Shown piece after piece: positions 33,924 through 43,168 of a stretch of 55,589 bases of DNA. The stretch spans positions 1-55,589 of the forward strand of contig CAZEFH010000005.1 in assembly GCA_964511435.1 (NCBI GenBank), given 5' to 3'. A program made the translations under genes and the position numbers. Position 1 is the first letter of the stretch, and the number at the start of each line of letters is the position of its first letter. Source of the stretch: JBGSPL01 sp964511435 (lineage in GTDB: Bacteria > Patescibacteriota > CPR2 > UBA1875 > CAIMLA01). A model generated the notes under the pieces. It had not been told where the DNA came from and did no database searches. It saw only the letters and a program-made list of their open reading frames with translations.

Positions 33924-35724
33924 AAATTTCAATCACTACTGGTAGTACCAGCGGCCTACGCTGTGTTTCGTTGTACAAAAGGTCGCTAATCCCGTCGCGA
34001 AGTTTCACCTTTAGATTCTGGTAATTCTGAGATGAGCCTTCCTTCCCAACGGCTTCCACGGTTCGTTTAATTTCGGCTCTAGCGCTATTAATCAGTTTTT
34101 CATTCTCGCGCATATAGATAAATCCTCGAGAAATAATGTCAGGACTAGTAAGCATCTTACCGGTCTTGCGATCAAGTGTACAGATAACAACAAAGACACC
34201 TTCAGTCGCCATTGACTTGCGTTCGCGAAGAACGATTTCACCGACATCACCGATACCAAGCCCATCAATCAGAATTATTCCGTTCTGAACCTTGGAATCT
34301 GAGACGCGGCCACGAGAATTATCGATCAGAATTTGATCCCCATTATCACAGATAAAGATATTTTCTTCTTTCATCCCGAGCTCTTTTGCAATCTCAGCAT
34401 GACGGACTAACATATGGCGTTCCCCATGAAATGGGGCAAAATACTTCGGTTTGAGTAGTGCGAGCATCATCTTTAGCTCTTCACGACATGGATGACCGGT
34501 TACATGAGTACGACTCTTCTCAGCATCAAAAACAACTTCGGCACCCTGACGGAAAAGATCGTCCATCACTGCGACGATTTCGCGTTCGTTTCCAGGTATT
34601 GGGGAACTAGAAAAAATCACTGTGTCCCCACGTTTTATTCGAATATTCTTATGACTACCAGATGACATTCTCCCAAGAGCTGACATTGCCTGTCCCTGTG
34701 ATCCTGTTGCCATCACTGTCACCATATTGTCAGGATACTTATCTATCTCCTGTATCCGAACAATCATACCAGCAGGAATGTTAAGGTAGCCAAGACGAAC
34801 CGCTATTTCAACATTTTTCAACATTGAACGACCTGCAAAGGCCAGCTTACGGCCATGATCACGAGCAGAATCTATGATCATCTGGATACGATTAATCTGA
34901 GAGGCAAAAGACGCTACAATAATGCGCCCTTTGGTCTTATCAAATAGCTCCTCAAAGTTGCTTTCTAGCATTTTTTCGCTCATTGAGAATCCAGGTTGTT
35001 CTGCATTAGTACTGTCCGACATCAGCAGCAACACACCTTCGTGACTATATCGAGCTAGCTTCTCCCAATCAATGAATTTATCATCAAGTGGTGAGTGATC
35101 TATCTTAAAGTCACCGGTGTAGATTATTCTTCCCACAGGTGTCTTTACCGCATAGCCAACCGCATCTGGAATAGAGTGAGTCACGCGAAAGGCTTCTACC
35201 TGAAATGCGCCCATTCGAATTACGTCTTTATCCGGATCAATCACCTTCAGTACTCCGGCCGTGTCAAAGCTATACTCAGAGAGCTTTGCCTCAATCATTC
35301 CGATTGTAAGCTTTGTACCGTAGATAGGTGCACCCAGCTTCGGCCAAATAAAAGGAATTGCCCCGATATGATCTTCGTGACCATGAGTGATGACGATTCC
35401 ACGGATCTTGTCTTTCTTGTCTTCTAGATAGGCAATGTCGGGAATAATATAATCAATACCCAGCATTTCACTGTCCGGGAACTTGAATCCCATGTCGACA
35501 ATGATAATATCGTTTTCATATTCATAAACCGTGAGGTTCTTACCAACTTCACCGAGACCACCTAGCGGGGTAATCTTGAGAAGCCCCTTCTTCGGCCCCT
35601 TTGTCTGCGAAGATTGCTGAGCCTGATCGCTGTTCGTGCGAATATTTTTACGTTTTAGAGTTGTGTCCGGCATCGGTCGCTGTTGGCGACGTTTTTTTTC
35701 CGGTTTTTTCTGTACTTTTTCCAT
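33922..35724 (-). CDS. rnj: Ribonuclease J
   Basis: 600 aa. A low-complexity basic N-terminus (about 1-45) precedes a beta-lactamase/beta-CASP nuclease. Metal motifs are HGHEDHIGA and YTGDFKID; beta-CASP residues are VTGHP and FHGERHML. The C-terminal domain carries SRGFIYM. It is a 5'-3' exo/endonuclease in mRNA decay and rRNA maturation. Together with PNPase it probably forms the core decay system here. Confidence 0.95.
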   Translation of the reverse strand: MEKVQKKPEKKRRQQRPMPDTTLKRKNIRTNSDQAQQSSQTKGPKKGLLKITPLGGLGEVGKNLTVYEYENDIIIVDMGFKFPDSEMLGIDYIIPDIAYLEDKKDKIRGIVITHGHEDHIGAIPFIWPKLGAPIYGTKLTIGMIEAKLSEYSFDTAGVLKVIDPDKDVIRMGAFQVEAFRVTHSIPDAVGYAVKTPVGRIIYTGDFKIDHSPLDDKFIDWEKLARYSHEGVLLLMSDSTNAEQPGFSMSEKMLESNFEELFDKTKGRIIVASFASQINRIQMIIDSARDHGRKLAFAGRSMLKNVEIAVRLGYLNIPAGMIVRIQEIDKYPDNMVTVMATGSQGQAMSALGRMSSGSHKNIRIKRGDTVIFSSSPIPGNEREIVAVMDDLFRQGAEVVFDAEKSRTHVTGHPCREELKMMLALLKPKYFAPFHGERHMLVRHAEIAKELGMKEENIFICDNGDQILIDNSRGRVSDSKVQNGIILIDGLGIGDVGEIVLRERKSMATEGVFVVICTLDRKTGKMLTSPDIISRGFIYMRENEKLINSARAEIKRTVEAVGKEGSSQNYQNLKVKLRDGISDLLYNETQRRPLVLPVVIEI

Positions 35725-35743
35725 TTAGTTTTGTAGTTCTCCT

Positions 35744-36385
35744 TTAGAAAAGTTGTTCCTGTTTCGTTTTTACTGCAGATAAATTCGTCTCGGCAGTAAT
35801 TCTTTCAATTATTTTTGGTATCTTGGCAAAATCTGTTTTTAGGGTTTCCCTCATCCCGCCGTTATAAAGTGCGGCCGCTGGGTGATAAAGGGCAAGAAAT
35901 ACCTGTTTGCGTCCCCACATTTCTTTACGAAAAGCGTTTCCATGAACTTCAGAAATCTTAAAGTTTGGAAAGAAGCGGTTCATCGAGTGACGCCCGAGAA
36001 AAACAATCAATTTAGGGTCGATTATCTCTATCTGACGTCTCAGGAATGGCCAGCAGGCCTCAGCCTCTGCCGGTAAAGGGTCGCGATTGTTTGGTGGTCG
36101 ATGCTTGAGGACATTCGCGATATAGATGTCTTTTCTTTCGAGGCCAATCGTCTCCAGAAGCTCACTAAGAAACTTTCCGGCAGCTCCCACAAAAGGCTCT
36201 CCCAACTCATCTTCTTTCTTCCCTGGGGCCTCACCGATAAAGAGAATCTCCGCCTTTTCACTCCCAATCCCGCAAACATCTTTGGTTTTTGCTTGATACA
36301 ACTCGCAACGTTCACAAGCAGAAATAAGCTCTTCTACTTCTGAGAGCGTCCCAGCTTCAGCAATTTGTTCGTCAGTAACCTGCAT
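35744..36385 (-). CDS. Family-4 type uracil-DNA glycosylase, one Fe-S ligand changed
   Basis: 213 aa. N-terminal CERC (Cys24, Cys27), GEAPG at 51-55, the family motif NVLKHRPPNNRDP and Cys111 (ACWPF). In characterised family-4 enzymes the third Fe-S ligand is Cys (KCRPP); here His95 takes the place. The rest of the active site is preserved. It removes uracil from deaminated DNA. Own promoter at 36453-36481. Confidence 0.88.
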   Translation of the reverse strand: MQVTDEQIAEAGTLSEVEELISACERCELYQAKTKDVCGIGSEKAEILFIGEAPGKKEDELGEPFVGAAGKFLSELLETIGLERKDIYIANVLKHRPPNNRDPLPAEAEACWPFLRRQIEIIDPKLIVFLGRHSMNRFFPNFKISEVHGNAFRKEMWGRKQVFLALYHPAAALYNGGMRETLKTDFAKIPKIIERITAETNLSAVKTKQEQLF

Positions 36386-36452
36386 AAGTTAGTACGCGAA
36401 AATCCTTTTTCGTGCGGTTTAGTTAGTGGAGAGTACTCTTTACGTTGGCTAT

Positions 36453-36481
36453 ATCTTAGCAAAAAATAGCTGTTTTGTCAA
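36453..36481 (-). promoter_or_regulatory. Promoter of the uracil-DNA glycosylase gene
   Basis: On the minus strand TTGACA (36481-36476), 17-bp spacer, TAAGAT (36458-36453). A palindrome (36504-36533) lies 22 bp upstream. Confidence 0.75.
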
Positions 36482-36503
36482 TGGTTTTATGGTCACAACA
36501 ACC

Positions 36504-36533
36504 CTTAATAAAATGTTATAGCATTTTATTAAG
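36504..36533. repeat. AT-rich palindrome, copy 2
   Basis: Perfect 12-bp arms CTTAATAAAATG/CATTTTATTAAG around TTATAG. Nearly identical to 4318-4346. Sits 5 bases after the phosphodiesterase stop and upstream of the glycosylase promoter. Confidence 0.65.
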
Positions 36534-36538
36534 TGGCT

Positions 36539-37033
36539 TTATACCAGCACTTTCAGCTCACCTTTCATCTTCGAGAGGTCATAAATGGCAAAAGTAGGTT
36601 TCCCGTCCCTAGCCTGGATTTCGCCCGGATTCAAGAGTACGGTTCGGCCAATTTTTTCCTCCCATGGCTTGTGGTTATGGCCGTAGAATACTACGTCGTA
36701 GCGGCCACTCTCAGCAAGCTTTTCCGCATATTTAGGGTAGTGGCAGTAGGCTAGCCTGGTTCCGCCGATCTGTAGTTCTCCATAATCAAGAGAAACTTCG
36801 ACATTTTCGGTCCAAATTAAACCTCGCTGGAGTTTTTCCCGAATACTATAGTCCGCGTTACCAAGCGCAAGACAGACTTTCTGGGGCCAAGAATCTAACT
36901 CCTGCAAGACTTCGGAATCCTGAACATCGCCGCAAACTATCACAATCTCCAGCTTTTCAGCATTAATTATCTCTTTTGCTCGCCCTAGATAGGCCATATT
37001 CCCATGAATATCCGCCATCACTGCTATCTTCAT
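36539..37033 (-). CDS. Metallophosphoesterase (YfcE/MJ0936-like phosphodiesterase)
   Basis: 164 aa from the ATG at 37033 (MKIAVMADIHGN). Motifs: DIHGN, CGDV, LGNAD, YGHNH and NPGE, the calcineurin-like phosphodiesterase set. It acts on small phosphodiesters of unknown identity. TACAAT lies 7 bases upstream of the start, so a leaderless transcript is likely. Divergent from pgeF across 14 bp. Confidence 0.88.
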   Translation of the reverse strand: MKIAVMADIHGNMAYLGRAKEIINAEKLEIVIVCGDVQDSEVLQELDSWPQKVCLALGNADYSIREKLQRGLIWTENVEVSLDYGELQIGGTRLAYCHYPKYAEKLAESGRYDVVFYGHNHKPWEEKIGRTVLLNPGEIQARDGKPTFAIYDLSKMKGELKVLV

Positions 37034-37047
37034 GTTAATATTGTAGT

Positions 37048-37779
37048 ATGAAACAAACCAAAATCGCGAATCTTCCAATATATAAATTCAGTATTTTCGA
37101 AAAAATCCCAGAAGTTGAAGCTGTTGTGACTACAAGACTTGGAGGCAAATCAAAAGGAAAATATTCCGAATTAAATCTTGGGCTCCATGTAGGTGATAAC
37201 CTAAATGATGTACTTGTTAATCGCAGCACCTTCGCAAATGCCATCGGGATTTCGGAAAATGACATTACTTGTGGGCAACAATCGCACTCTATTAATGTTC
37301 AACAAGTAGAGACTGACGAAATAGGAAGGGGCGCAAAAAGCTGGGAGAATGGCTTCCCTGAAACAGATGCATTAATTACTAGGACAGCTAATCTCCCCCT
37401 TGCTGTACTAACAGCCGACTGTGCAGGAGTATTCATTTACGACCCCGTGAATAAAGCGGTAGGGGTGGCACATTCTGGCCGCAAGGGTACTGAAGGGGAA
37501 ATTCTAACAAAGACTATCCAGAAAATGCATGACATTTATGGCACCTGCCCTGAGAATATAATTGCCGGTATTGGACCATGTATCTACCCATGCTGCTACG
37601 AGCTGAATTTGCCCAAAACAATTAAAGCACAGCTGCTTCAGGCCGGTGTGAAGCTAGAAAATATCGAGGAATCAGGTATTTGCACCAGTTGCAATAATGA
37701 TATTTTTTATTCCTACCGAGCTGATAAGAAGCAAACAGGGAGAATGATTAATCTAATAATGTTAAGGAGAGACAGTTGA
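37048..37779 (+). CDS. pgeF: Polyphenol oxidase/laccase-domain protein (PgeF/YfiH)
   Basis: 243 aa. His/Cys metal-type motifs GQQSHSI, LTADCAGV, AHSGRKG and GIGPCIYPCCYE match the YfiH family. Relatives edit peptidoglycan precursors or act as purine nucleoside phosphorylases (LACC1). The start codon lies 8 bases after a TAATAT box, suggesting leaderless initiation, with a shared bidirectional promoter region. Confidence 0.85.
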   Translation: MKQTKIANLPIYKFSIFEKIPEVEAVVTTRLGGKSKGKYSELNLGLHVGDNLNDVLVNRSTFANAIGISENDITCGQQSHSINVQQVETDEIGRGAKSWENGFPETDALITRTANLPLAVLTADCAGVFIYDPVNKAVGVAHSGRKGTEGEILTKTIQKMHDIYGTCPENIIAGIGPCIYPCCYELNLPKTIKAQLLQAGVKLENIEESGICTSCNNDIFYSYRADKKQTGRMINLIMLRRDS

Positions 37780-38573
37780 AGTTATATTCATGGAATATTA
37801 ACGGCTTACGCGCTGCTATTACAAAGGGTGATTTTGAGAGGTTTATTAATGAATATCAACCCGATGTGCTATGTTTGCAGGAGACAAAGGCAAATAAAGA
37901 CCAAGTTGAAATTGACCTGCCAGCCTATGAAGAGTACTGGAACAGTGCGGTTCGCCCCGGGTATAGCGGTACTGCAATTTTCACCAAAGTACACCCCCTA
38001 CAAGTAACTACTGGCCTTCCGCTAGATATAGCAGAGAAGTATTTTCTTGTTCACGACGGTTATGGTGACCCGAAAGATGAAGGTCGTGTAATCAGTGCCG
38101 AATTTGATGATTTCTGGGTCGTAAACGTCTATACCCCAAACTCAAAGAGAGGTCTGGAGAGACTTGGCCTGCGACACAAACAGTGGGATCCCGCGATACT
38201 TGACTATATAAAGAAGCTTGAAGCCACCAAACCAGTATTACTTTGTGGAGACTTCAACGCTGCACACAAAGAGATTGACCTTGCTAACCCCAAGCAAAAT
38301 GAGAAGAATGCTGGATTTACTGCTGAAGAACGAGAGGGATTTGATAATCTTCTAGCTTCGGGGCTAGTTGATACCTTTAGGGACAGGCACCCGAATCAGA
38401 CCGGAGCCTACACTTGGTGGACTTGGAGAGCCAACGCTCGAGCGAGGAATATCGGTTGGCGTATAGATTACTGGCTTTGTAGTAAAAGTATTAATAATCG
38501 TATTAAAGCAGCTGAAATTCATCCAGATATAGTGGGGTCTGATCACTGCCCTGTGAGCATAGATATTAAATAA
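37776..38573 (+). CDS. xth: Exodeoxyribonuclease III
   Basis: 265 aa from a TTG that overlaps the pgeF stop (TTGA), with AAGGAGA upstream. AP-endonuclease motifs: LYSWNINGLRA, CLQETKA, GDFNAAH, DYWLCS and GSDHCPV. It cleaves abasic sites left by glycosylases such as MutM and UDG of this window. Confidence 0.93.
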   Translation: MKLYSWNINGLRAAITKGDFERFINEYQPDVLCLQETKANKDQVEIDLPAYEEYWNSAVRPGYSGTAIFTKVHPLQVTTGLPLDIAEKYFLVHDGYGDPKDEGRVISAEFDDFWVVNVYTPNSKRGLERLGLRHKQWDPAILDYIKKLEATKPVLLCGDFNAAHKEIDLANPKQNEKNAGFTAEEREGFDNLLASGLVDTFRDRHPNQTGAYTWWTWRANARARNIGWRIDYWLCSKSINNRIKAAEIHPDIVGSDHCPVSIDIK

Positions 38574-38582
38574 AGGACGAAT

Positions 38583-39260
38583 CTATACAGCTAAAGATTT
38601 CGGGGGATTAAGCTCTTCGACTGAGGTTGCTACGTGCTCTTGAGACACGGTAATAGTAATACTGTCGTCTTCAGGCTTTATTTGTGGCAGATCAATAATA
38701 ATTGGCTTTACCCCTGGAGCCTCTACTACATTACGCTTTTCTTCAAGATCTTGCTCGAATTTACCTCTGTTATCTAAATCATATACCTCTACTCTGAGCC
38801 CTGACTTGACATGATCGTCATTGATAATCTCAATATATGAACTAGCGGTCCTAACCCTGATTCGTGCGCCTACACGAAGTGGCACTTCTACGTTATGCTT
38901 CTCATTTTCTGACACTTCTCTTCCAGCCGTTTCTTCGTCTACAACAGGAGTAACTTTACTGTCCGTCTTTTCATGTTCAAAGATGTATTTAGTAAATTCA
39001 TCTTCTGGTAGCTCCAGTGCAAGCGGACGGCTAATATCGCATCCCCGATTCGCTAGCTCACTCAGCTGAAGTTCAATTGTCTCTTTTGGCAACAACTTGC
39101 CACTTTGATCATAAAGCTCCGAGACCAAATCCTTAATTATTTGTTTTTCAGATTCGTCTTTAAATAATTCACCACTATGTCCAGTTCCCTTCCCGAGTCC
39201 TATTTCAGTACCTGAAATAGCTAACGGCTCTCGCTCGAATTCGTTCTGCAAATCATTCAT
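38583..39260 (-). CDS. Hypothetical acidic protein
   Basis: 225 aa, rich in Glu and Asp, no membrane segment or signal peptide. A beta-rich part (VPLRVGARIRVRTASSYIEI) follows a helical acidic N-terminal half. No family recognised. CTAAGGAGAAAGTG stands before the ATG. Convergent with xth. Confidence 0.65.
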   Translation of the reverse strand: MNDLQNEFEREPLAISGTEIGLGKGTGHSGELFKDESEKQIIKDLVSELYDQSGKLLPKETIELQLSELANRGCDISRPLALELPEDEFTKYIFEHEKTDSKVTPVVDEETAGREVSENEKHNVEVPLRVGARIRVRTASSYIEIINDDHVKSGLRVEVYDLDNRGKFEQDLEEKRNVVEAPGVKPIIIDLPQIKPEDDSITITVSQEHVATSVEELNPPKSLAV

Positions 39261-39290
39261 CGCACTTTCTCCTTAGTTGTAAGTATAACA

Positions 39291-39316
39291 AAATAGAGGC
39301 CAAAAGGCCTCTATTT
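39291..39316. terminator. Terminator downstream of pnp
   Basis: Stem AAATAGAGGCC/GGCCTCTATTT, loop AAAA, T-rich on both sides in the respective directions. Confidence 0.85.
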
Positions 39317-39335
39317 AACTAGCTTAGTTAGAAAA

Positions 39336-41444
39336 TTACTTTTCTTCTTTCGGTAGAGCTGCCTTCATCGACAGATTGTTGCGGCCCTGAGAGTCTATCT
39401 CAGTCAGCTTTACGGTCACAGCCTGGCCTTCTTTGAGAACGTCAGCCACCTTTTCGACACGTTCGTTACCAATCTGAGAAACGTGTACGAGACCTTCTTT
39501 GCCTGGCATAAACTCAACAAAAGCACCAAAGTCCATCAGTTTGACGACTTTGCCTTGGTAAATCTTACCTACCTCTGGCTCAGCCACAATTGATTTGATC
39601 CAGTTCACGGCCCTGTCAGCAGCTTCGCCATCAACCGCAGCCACAACGACTGTGCCATCATCTTCGATATCAATCTCTACACCCGTCTCAGCGATAATCT
39701 TGTTAATCATCTCGCCACCCTTACCAATAACTTCACGAATTTTGTCGGGGTTAATCTGGAAAGAGGTGAGACGAGGAGCATAAGGAGACATTTCTGCCTT
39801 TGGTGTCTTGATAGCAGCATCCATGACATCAAGGATTTCTAGTCTTGCCTTGACGGCTCGTTCAATTACTTCCTTAAGGAAGTTGATTGTGAGACCTTTA
39901 ACCTTAATATCCATTTGGATTGCAGTCACACCATTACGAGTACCAGCAAGTTTGAAGTCCATATCTCCTGCGAAGTCCTCGGCGCCCTGAATGTCGGTCA
40001 AGATTTCATATTTCTTTGAGAGATCACCATCGGTAGTCATCAGACCCATCGCAATACCTGCGACCGATGCCTTGATCGGGACACCGGCATCCATAAGTGC
40101 CAGTGATGAGCCACAAACAGAACCCATTGAGCTTGAACCGTTACAACTTAGGATCTCTGAGGCAATGCGAATAGTATATGGGAAATCCTTTTCGTCAGGC
40201 AGTACTGCTTCAAGGGCCTTTTCTGCTAAGAATCCGTGACCGATAGCCCTTCGCCCGGCACCGATACGGCCAGTTTCTCCATAGCTCGCTGGTGTATCGA
40301 TATAGTGGTGCATATACCGCTTATTAAAATCTTGATCCATAGACTCGACCATCTGAGCCTTGGAAGGGGAGGCAAGAGTTACGACTGAAAGGACTTGGGT
40401 CTGACCACGCTGGAAAAGTCCGGAACCATGAGTACGTGGCAGTAATCCAACTTCAGCTGATAGTGTACGTACTTCATCCATCGCACGATGGTCTGGTCGG
40501 TTACCGTCCTCCAGGATTGCACGACGTACCTCATTCTTAATAACTTTTTCGAAAGCTTCTGAGATTGCGGCGCCCTCAAATTGATCCTCAAACTCAACTT
40601 GTACTTCATCTTCAAGATCAGCTAGTAGAAGATTGCGGGCAATCTTGTCTTTGTGACGAATGCTGTCACCAAGTTTACCGGTGAGAAACTTCGAAACTGC
40701 AGCATAAGTGTCTTCATCAGGAAGCTGGAGTGAGTATTCCATCTCTTTCACGGAGAGTTCTTTAGCCATCTTCTTCTGAATCTCGATCGATGACTGCATC
40801 GCTTTATGAGCAAGCTCGAGCGCTTCAGTAATCGTAGCTTCTGGAATTTGATGAGCCTCACCCTCGATCATCGTAATTGCTTCCGCAGAACCTGCAACCA
40901 AGAGGTCGAGAGTACTCAGTTCTTCCTGTTCTTTTGTAGGATTAATAATCAGTTCTCCGTCTACCTGACCCACACGCACTGCAGCTAGTGGCCCCTCAAA
41001 AGGAGCACCGGTCAGCATGAGAGCTGCTGATGCAGCATTGAGACCCAGTACAGCTGGGTCGATAGTGTAGTCCAGTGATAATGGTGAAATAATAATCTGA
41101 ACTTCATTCAGATAACCCTTGGGAAACATAGGACGGATCGGACGGTCAATCATGCGCGATCGCAAAACAGCTAGCTCAGATGGGCGTCCTTCACGCTTGA
41201 TGAAGCGAGAGCCGCTAATCTTACCCGTAGCATACCATTTGTCCTGGAACTCAACAGAAAGAGGGAAGAAACTCTGTCCTTCTTTCACCTTTTTGCTAAT
41301 TACTACTGTAGCGAGTACAACTGAGTCGTTGTATTTCACCACCACGGCACCATCGGCAAGGAGGCCCATTTTGCCTACCTCGTATACCATCTTGGTACCA
41401 TTAAATTCGGTCTCAAATGCCGAAACCTTACCTTCAAAGTTCAT
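39336..41444 (-). CDS. pnp: Polynucleotide phosphorylase
   Basis: 702 aa. Two RNase PH cores, a helical middle domain, a KH domain (IREVIGKGGEMINKI, about 560-610) and an S1 domain (GKIYQGKVVKLMDFGAFVEF). The core signature GSSSMGSVCGSSLALMDAG is intact. It degrades RNA 3'-5' with phosphate. It follows rpsO, the widespread rpsO-pnp order, with a long leader hairpin between. Confidence 0.96.
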   Translation of the reverse strand: MNFEGKVSAFETEFNGTKMVYEVGKMGLLADGAVVVKYNDSVVLATVVISKKVKEGQSFFPLSVEFQDKWYATGKISGSRFIKREGRPSELAVLRSRMIDRPIRPMFPKGYLNEVQIIISPLSLDYTIDPAVLGLNAASAALMLTGAPFEGPLAAVRVGQVDGELIINPTKEQEELSTLDLLVAGSAEAITMIEGEAHQIPEATITEALELAHKAMQSSIEIQKKMAKELSVKEMEYSLQLPDEDTYAAVSKFLTGKLGDSIRHKDKIARNLLLADLEDEVQVEFEDQFEGAAISEAFEKVIKNEVRRAILEDGNRPDHRAMDEVRTLSAEVGLLPRTHGSGLFQRGQTQVLSVVTLASPSKAQMVESMDQDFNKRYMHHYIDTPASYGETGRIGAGRRAIGHGFLAEKALEAVLPDEKDFPYTIRIASEILSCNGSSSMGSVCGSSLALMDAGVPIKASVAGIAMGLMTTDGDLSKKYEILTDIQGAEDFAGDMDFKLAGTRNGVTAIQMDIKVKGLTINFLKEVIERAVKARLEILDVMDAAIKTPKAEMSPYAPRLTSFQINPDKIREVIGKGGEMINKIIAETGVEIDIEDDGTVVVAAVDGEAADRAVNWIKSIVAEPEVGKIYQGKVVKLMDFGAFVEFMPGKEGLVHVSQIGNERVEKVADVLKEGQAVTVKLTEIDSQGRNNLSMKAALPKEEK

Positions 41445-41490
41445 ATGAACTCCCTTCTACCCGTCCGTAGCCTTTGGCGCCGGAGGGTCT

Positions 41491-41545
41491 GAATAGGAGC
41501 CAGGGTAAGAAGGCACTGCTGTCTTCCTGTCTCTGATTCCTATTC
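41491..41545 (-). promoter_or_regulatory. Long hairpin in the rpsO-pnp intergenic leader
   Basis: GAATAGGA/TCCTATTC ends with an imperfect inner stem. In E. coli, a pnp leader hairpin is cut by RNase III and mediates PNPase autoregulation; the same role is inferred from position. Confidence 0.5.
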
Positions 41546-41569
41546 ACTTTTACTTAATGTGCAAATTAA

Positions 41570-41587
41570 CCCCGACCGAAGTCGGGG
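41570..41587 (-). terminator. Hairpin after rpsO
   Basis: CCCCGAC/GTCGGGG stem, short loop. On the minus strand it is followed by TTAATTT, so probably a partial terminator between rpsO and pnp. Confidence 0.6.
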
Positions 41588-41599
41588 CAGATTTACATA

Positions 41600-41869
41600 T
41601 TATTTACGAAGACCAAGCTTCTTGATAACAGTGTCGTATGCTTCTTTGTTCTTCTTCGACAGATAGTCGAGAAGACGACGACGCTTACCTACCATTTTTA
41701 GTAGTCCACGGCGACTATGCTCATCCTTTTTATGAGTCTTCAGATGCTCAGTGAGCTGTTTAATTTTCTCGGTAAAAATCGCAACCTGAACCTCTGGAGA
41801 ACCAGTGTCCTTATCGCTTCGTCCGATTTCTTTGACGATCTTCGCCTTTTCATCTTTTTGGATTGCCAT
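41600..41869 (-). CDS. rpsO: 30S ribosomal protein S15
   Basis: 89 aa, the standard length. GSPEVQVAIFTEKIKQLTEH and HSRRGLLKMVGKRRRLLDYL are the S15 hallmarks. It binds 16S rRNA helix 22. Expressed from the promoter at 41936-41964. Confidence 0.96.
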   Translation of the reverse strand: MAIQKDEKAKIVKEIGRSDKDTGSPEVQVAIFTEKIKQLTEHLKTHKKDEHSRRGLLKMVGKRRRLLDYLSKKNKEAYDTVIKKLGLRK

Positions 41870-41935
41870 TGCATCCCTTTCTTGCCCGTCCCGAAGTTGT
41901 ATACCTCTAGGAGGGTGTTAATATTTGATGTCTAT

Positions 41936-41964
41936 ATTATACTCGATTTGGGTAAATTTTTCAA
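41936..41964 (-). promoter_or_regulatory. rpsO promoter
   Basis: Minus strand TTGAAA (41964-41959), 17-bp spacer, TATAAT (41941-41936); the -35 box lies in the end of truB. Confidence 0.75.
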
Positions 41965-42635
41965 CCTTCAAGGCTATTTACGGCTTCCTCAACTGTAATG
42001 GCATTTTCAATATTATATTCGCCAATCTGAGTACGGCGTAATTCAGTCAAGTACGCACCGGTACCGAGTGCTTTCCCCATGTCTTCACCCAGAGTCCGAA
42101 TATATGTCCCGGAAGAACATTTGACTCGAATTTTCAGTTCTGGAAAATCGTAATCTATTACATTTAATTCATAAATAGTGACTTTTCTGGGCTTTAGCGC
42201 AACTTCTTTACCTTCGCGGGCGAGCTTGTACGCTCGCTTGCCGTCCACCTTCATGGCAGAGTAGATTGGTGGTGTTTGTGAAATTTCGCCGATAAAGCTT
42301 TGCAAAATATGGTCAATTTTCTCTTCTGCTGGTTGTTGATAGTTAGTTGTTGACTGATTTATCTCTCCTTCCGGGTCCCCAGTCGTACTCGTAAAACCAA
42401 GCTTCAAAGTGGCCTCATATTCCTTGTCCTGTTTCATAAATTCGTCTTGTCTCTTCGTGGCGTCTTTCCCAACAAGCACAATGAGTAGGCCTGTTGCAAA
42501 GGGGTCAAGTGTTCCAGCATGACCAACCTTAGTATTTCTGTCACCAGTAACTTTTCTAGCGGCACCACGAATCTTCGCCACCACATCAAATGATGTCCAT
42601 TCCGCCGGCTTATCTATAAGGAGTATATTATTCAT
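41961..42635 (-). CDS. truB: tRNA pseudouridine-55 synthase
   Basis: 224 aa. Catalytic Asp in GHAGTLDPFATG (about residue 44), IPPIYSAMK-like motif (TPPIYSAMKVDGKRAY) and the RCSSGTYIRTLGED motif (here KCSSGTYIRTL). It isomerises U55 in the tRNA T-loop. It lacks a long C-terminal PUA domain. Confidence 0.93.
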   Translation of the reverse strand: MNNILLIDKPAEWTSFDVVAKIRGAARKVTGDRNTKVGHAGTLDPFATGLLIVLVGKDATKRQDEFMKQDKEYEATLKLGFTSTTGDPEGEINQSTTNYQQPAEEKIDHILQSFIGEISQTPPIYSAMKVDGKRAYKLAREGKEVALKPRKVTIYELNVIDYDFPELKIRVKCSSGTYIRTLGEDMGKALGTGAYLTELRRTQIGEYNIENAITVEEAVNSLEG

Positions 42636-42720
42636 AAATTCATTCTCTCATTATTGTTCAAACATGGCGAGGACTAAAGATTCAGGCCAGTATATTATAA
42701 ATGACCATAACAAACGAAAA

Positions 42721-42750
42721 GCGGCCCAGACGCAATTGCATCTTGGCCGC
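42721..42750 (-). terminator. Terminator of the GC-rich five-gene island
   Basis: On the minus strand stem GCGGCC...GGCCGC with an inner AGATGC/GCGTCT arm, followed by TTTTCGTTTG. A second hairpin (GGTGG...CCACC) lies just before it. Confidence 0.75.
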
Positions 42751-42801
42751 ATGACCCTTTGGTGGCCCGGTCCTGTCACGGGTCCACCACCTACAGTGAG
42801 C

Positions 42802-43128
42802 CTACCTCGGGAGCCAGAACGCAAGTTCCTGAAGCAGTCGCTTCTTCGGCATCGCGCCGACGACCTTCTTGACGACTTTGCCATCGGCGAAAACCAGGAC
42901 GGTCGGTATCGACAAGATGTCGTACTTTCCGGCGATACCTGGCTCGAGGTCTACGTTCAGTCGCCCAATACTGAGATCGGGGTACTCCGTGGCAACTTCC
43001 CGCCACACCGTCTCCATCATACGGCACGGGCCGCACCAGGGTGCCCAGGTGTCGAGGACGAAGGGTTTCTCACGCGTGGCGGTCAATTCGTCGAAGTTGT
43101 CAGCCGTGACCTCCGTGATGCTATTCAT
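42802..43128 (-). CDS. trxA: Thioredoxin
   Basis: 108 aa. The active site is APWCGPCRMM (about residue 30); the fold is complete, including the cis-Pro in SIPTVLVFADG. I prefer the ATG at 43128, since GGGAGGTGA precedes it; an upstream GTG is part of that site. It reduces protein disulfides. Last gene of the GC-rich island, followed by a terminator. Confidence 0.9.
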   Translation of the reverse strand: MNSITEVTADNFDELTATREKPFVLDTWAPWCGPCRMMETVWREVATEYPDLSIGRLNVDLEPGIAGKYDILSIPTVLVFADGKVVKKVVGAMPKKRLLQELAFWLPR

Positions 43129-43168
43129 GCAGTTCACCTCCCTCTTCTTACTGAGAGTTCATCGGTTG

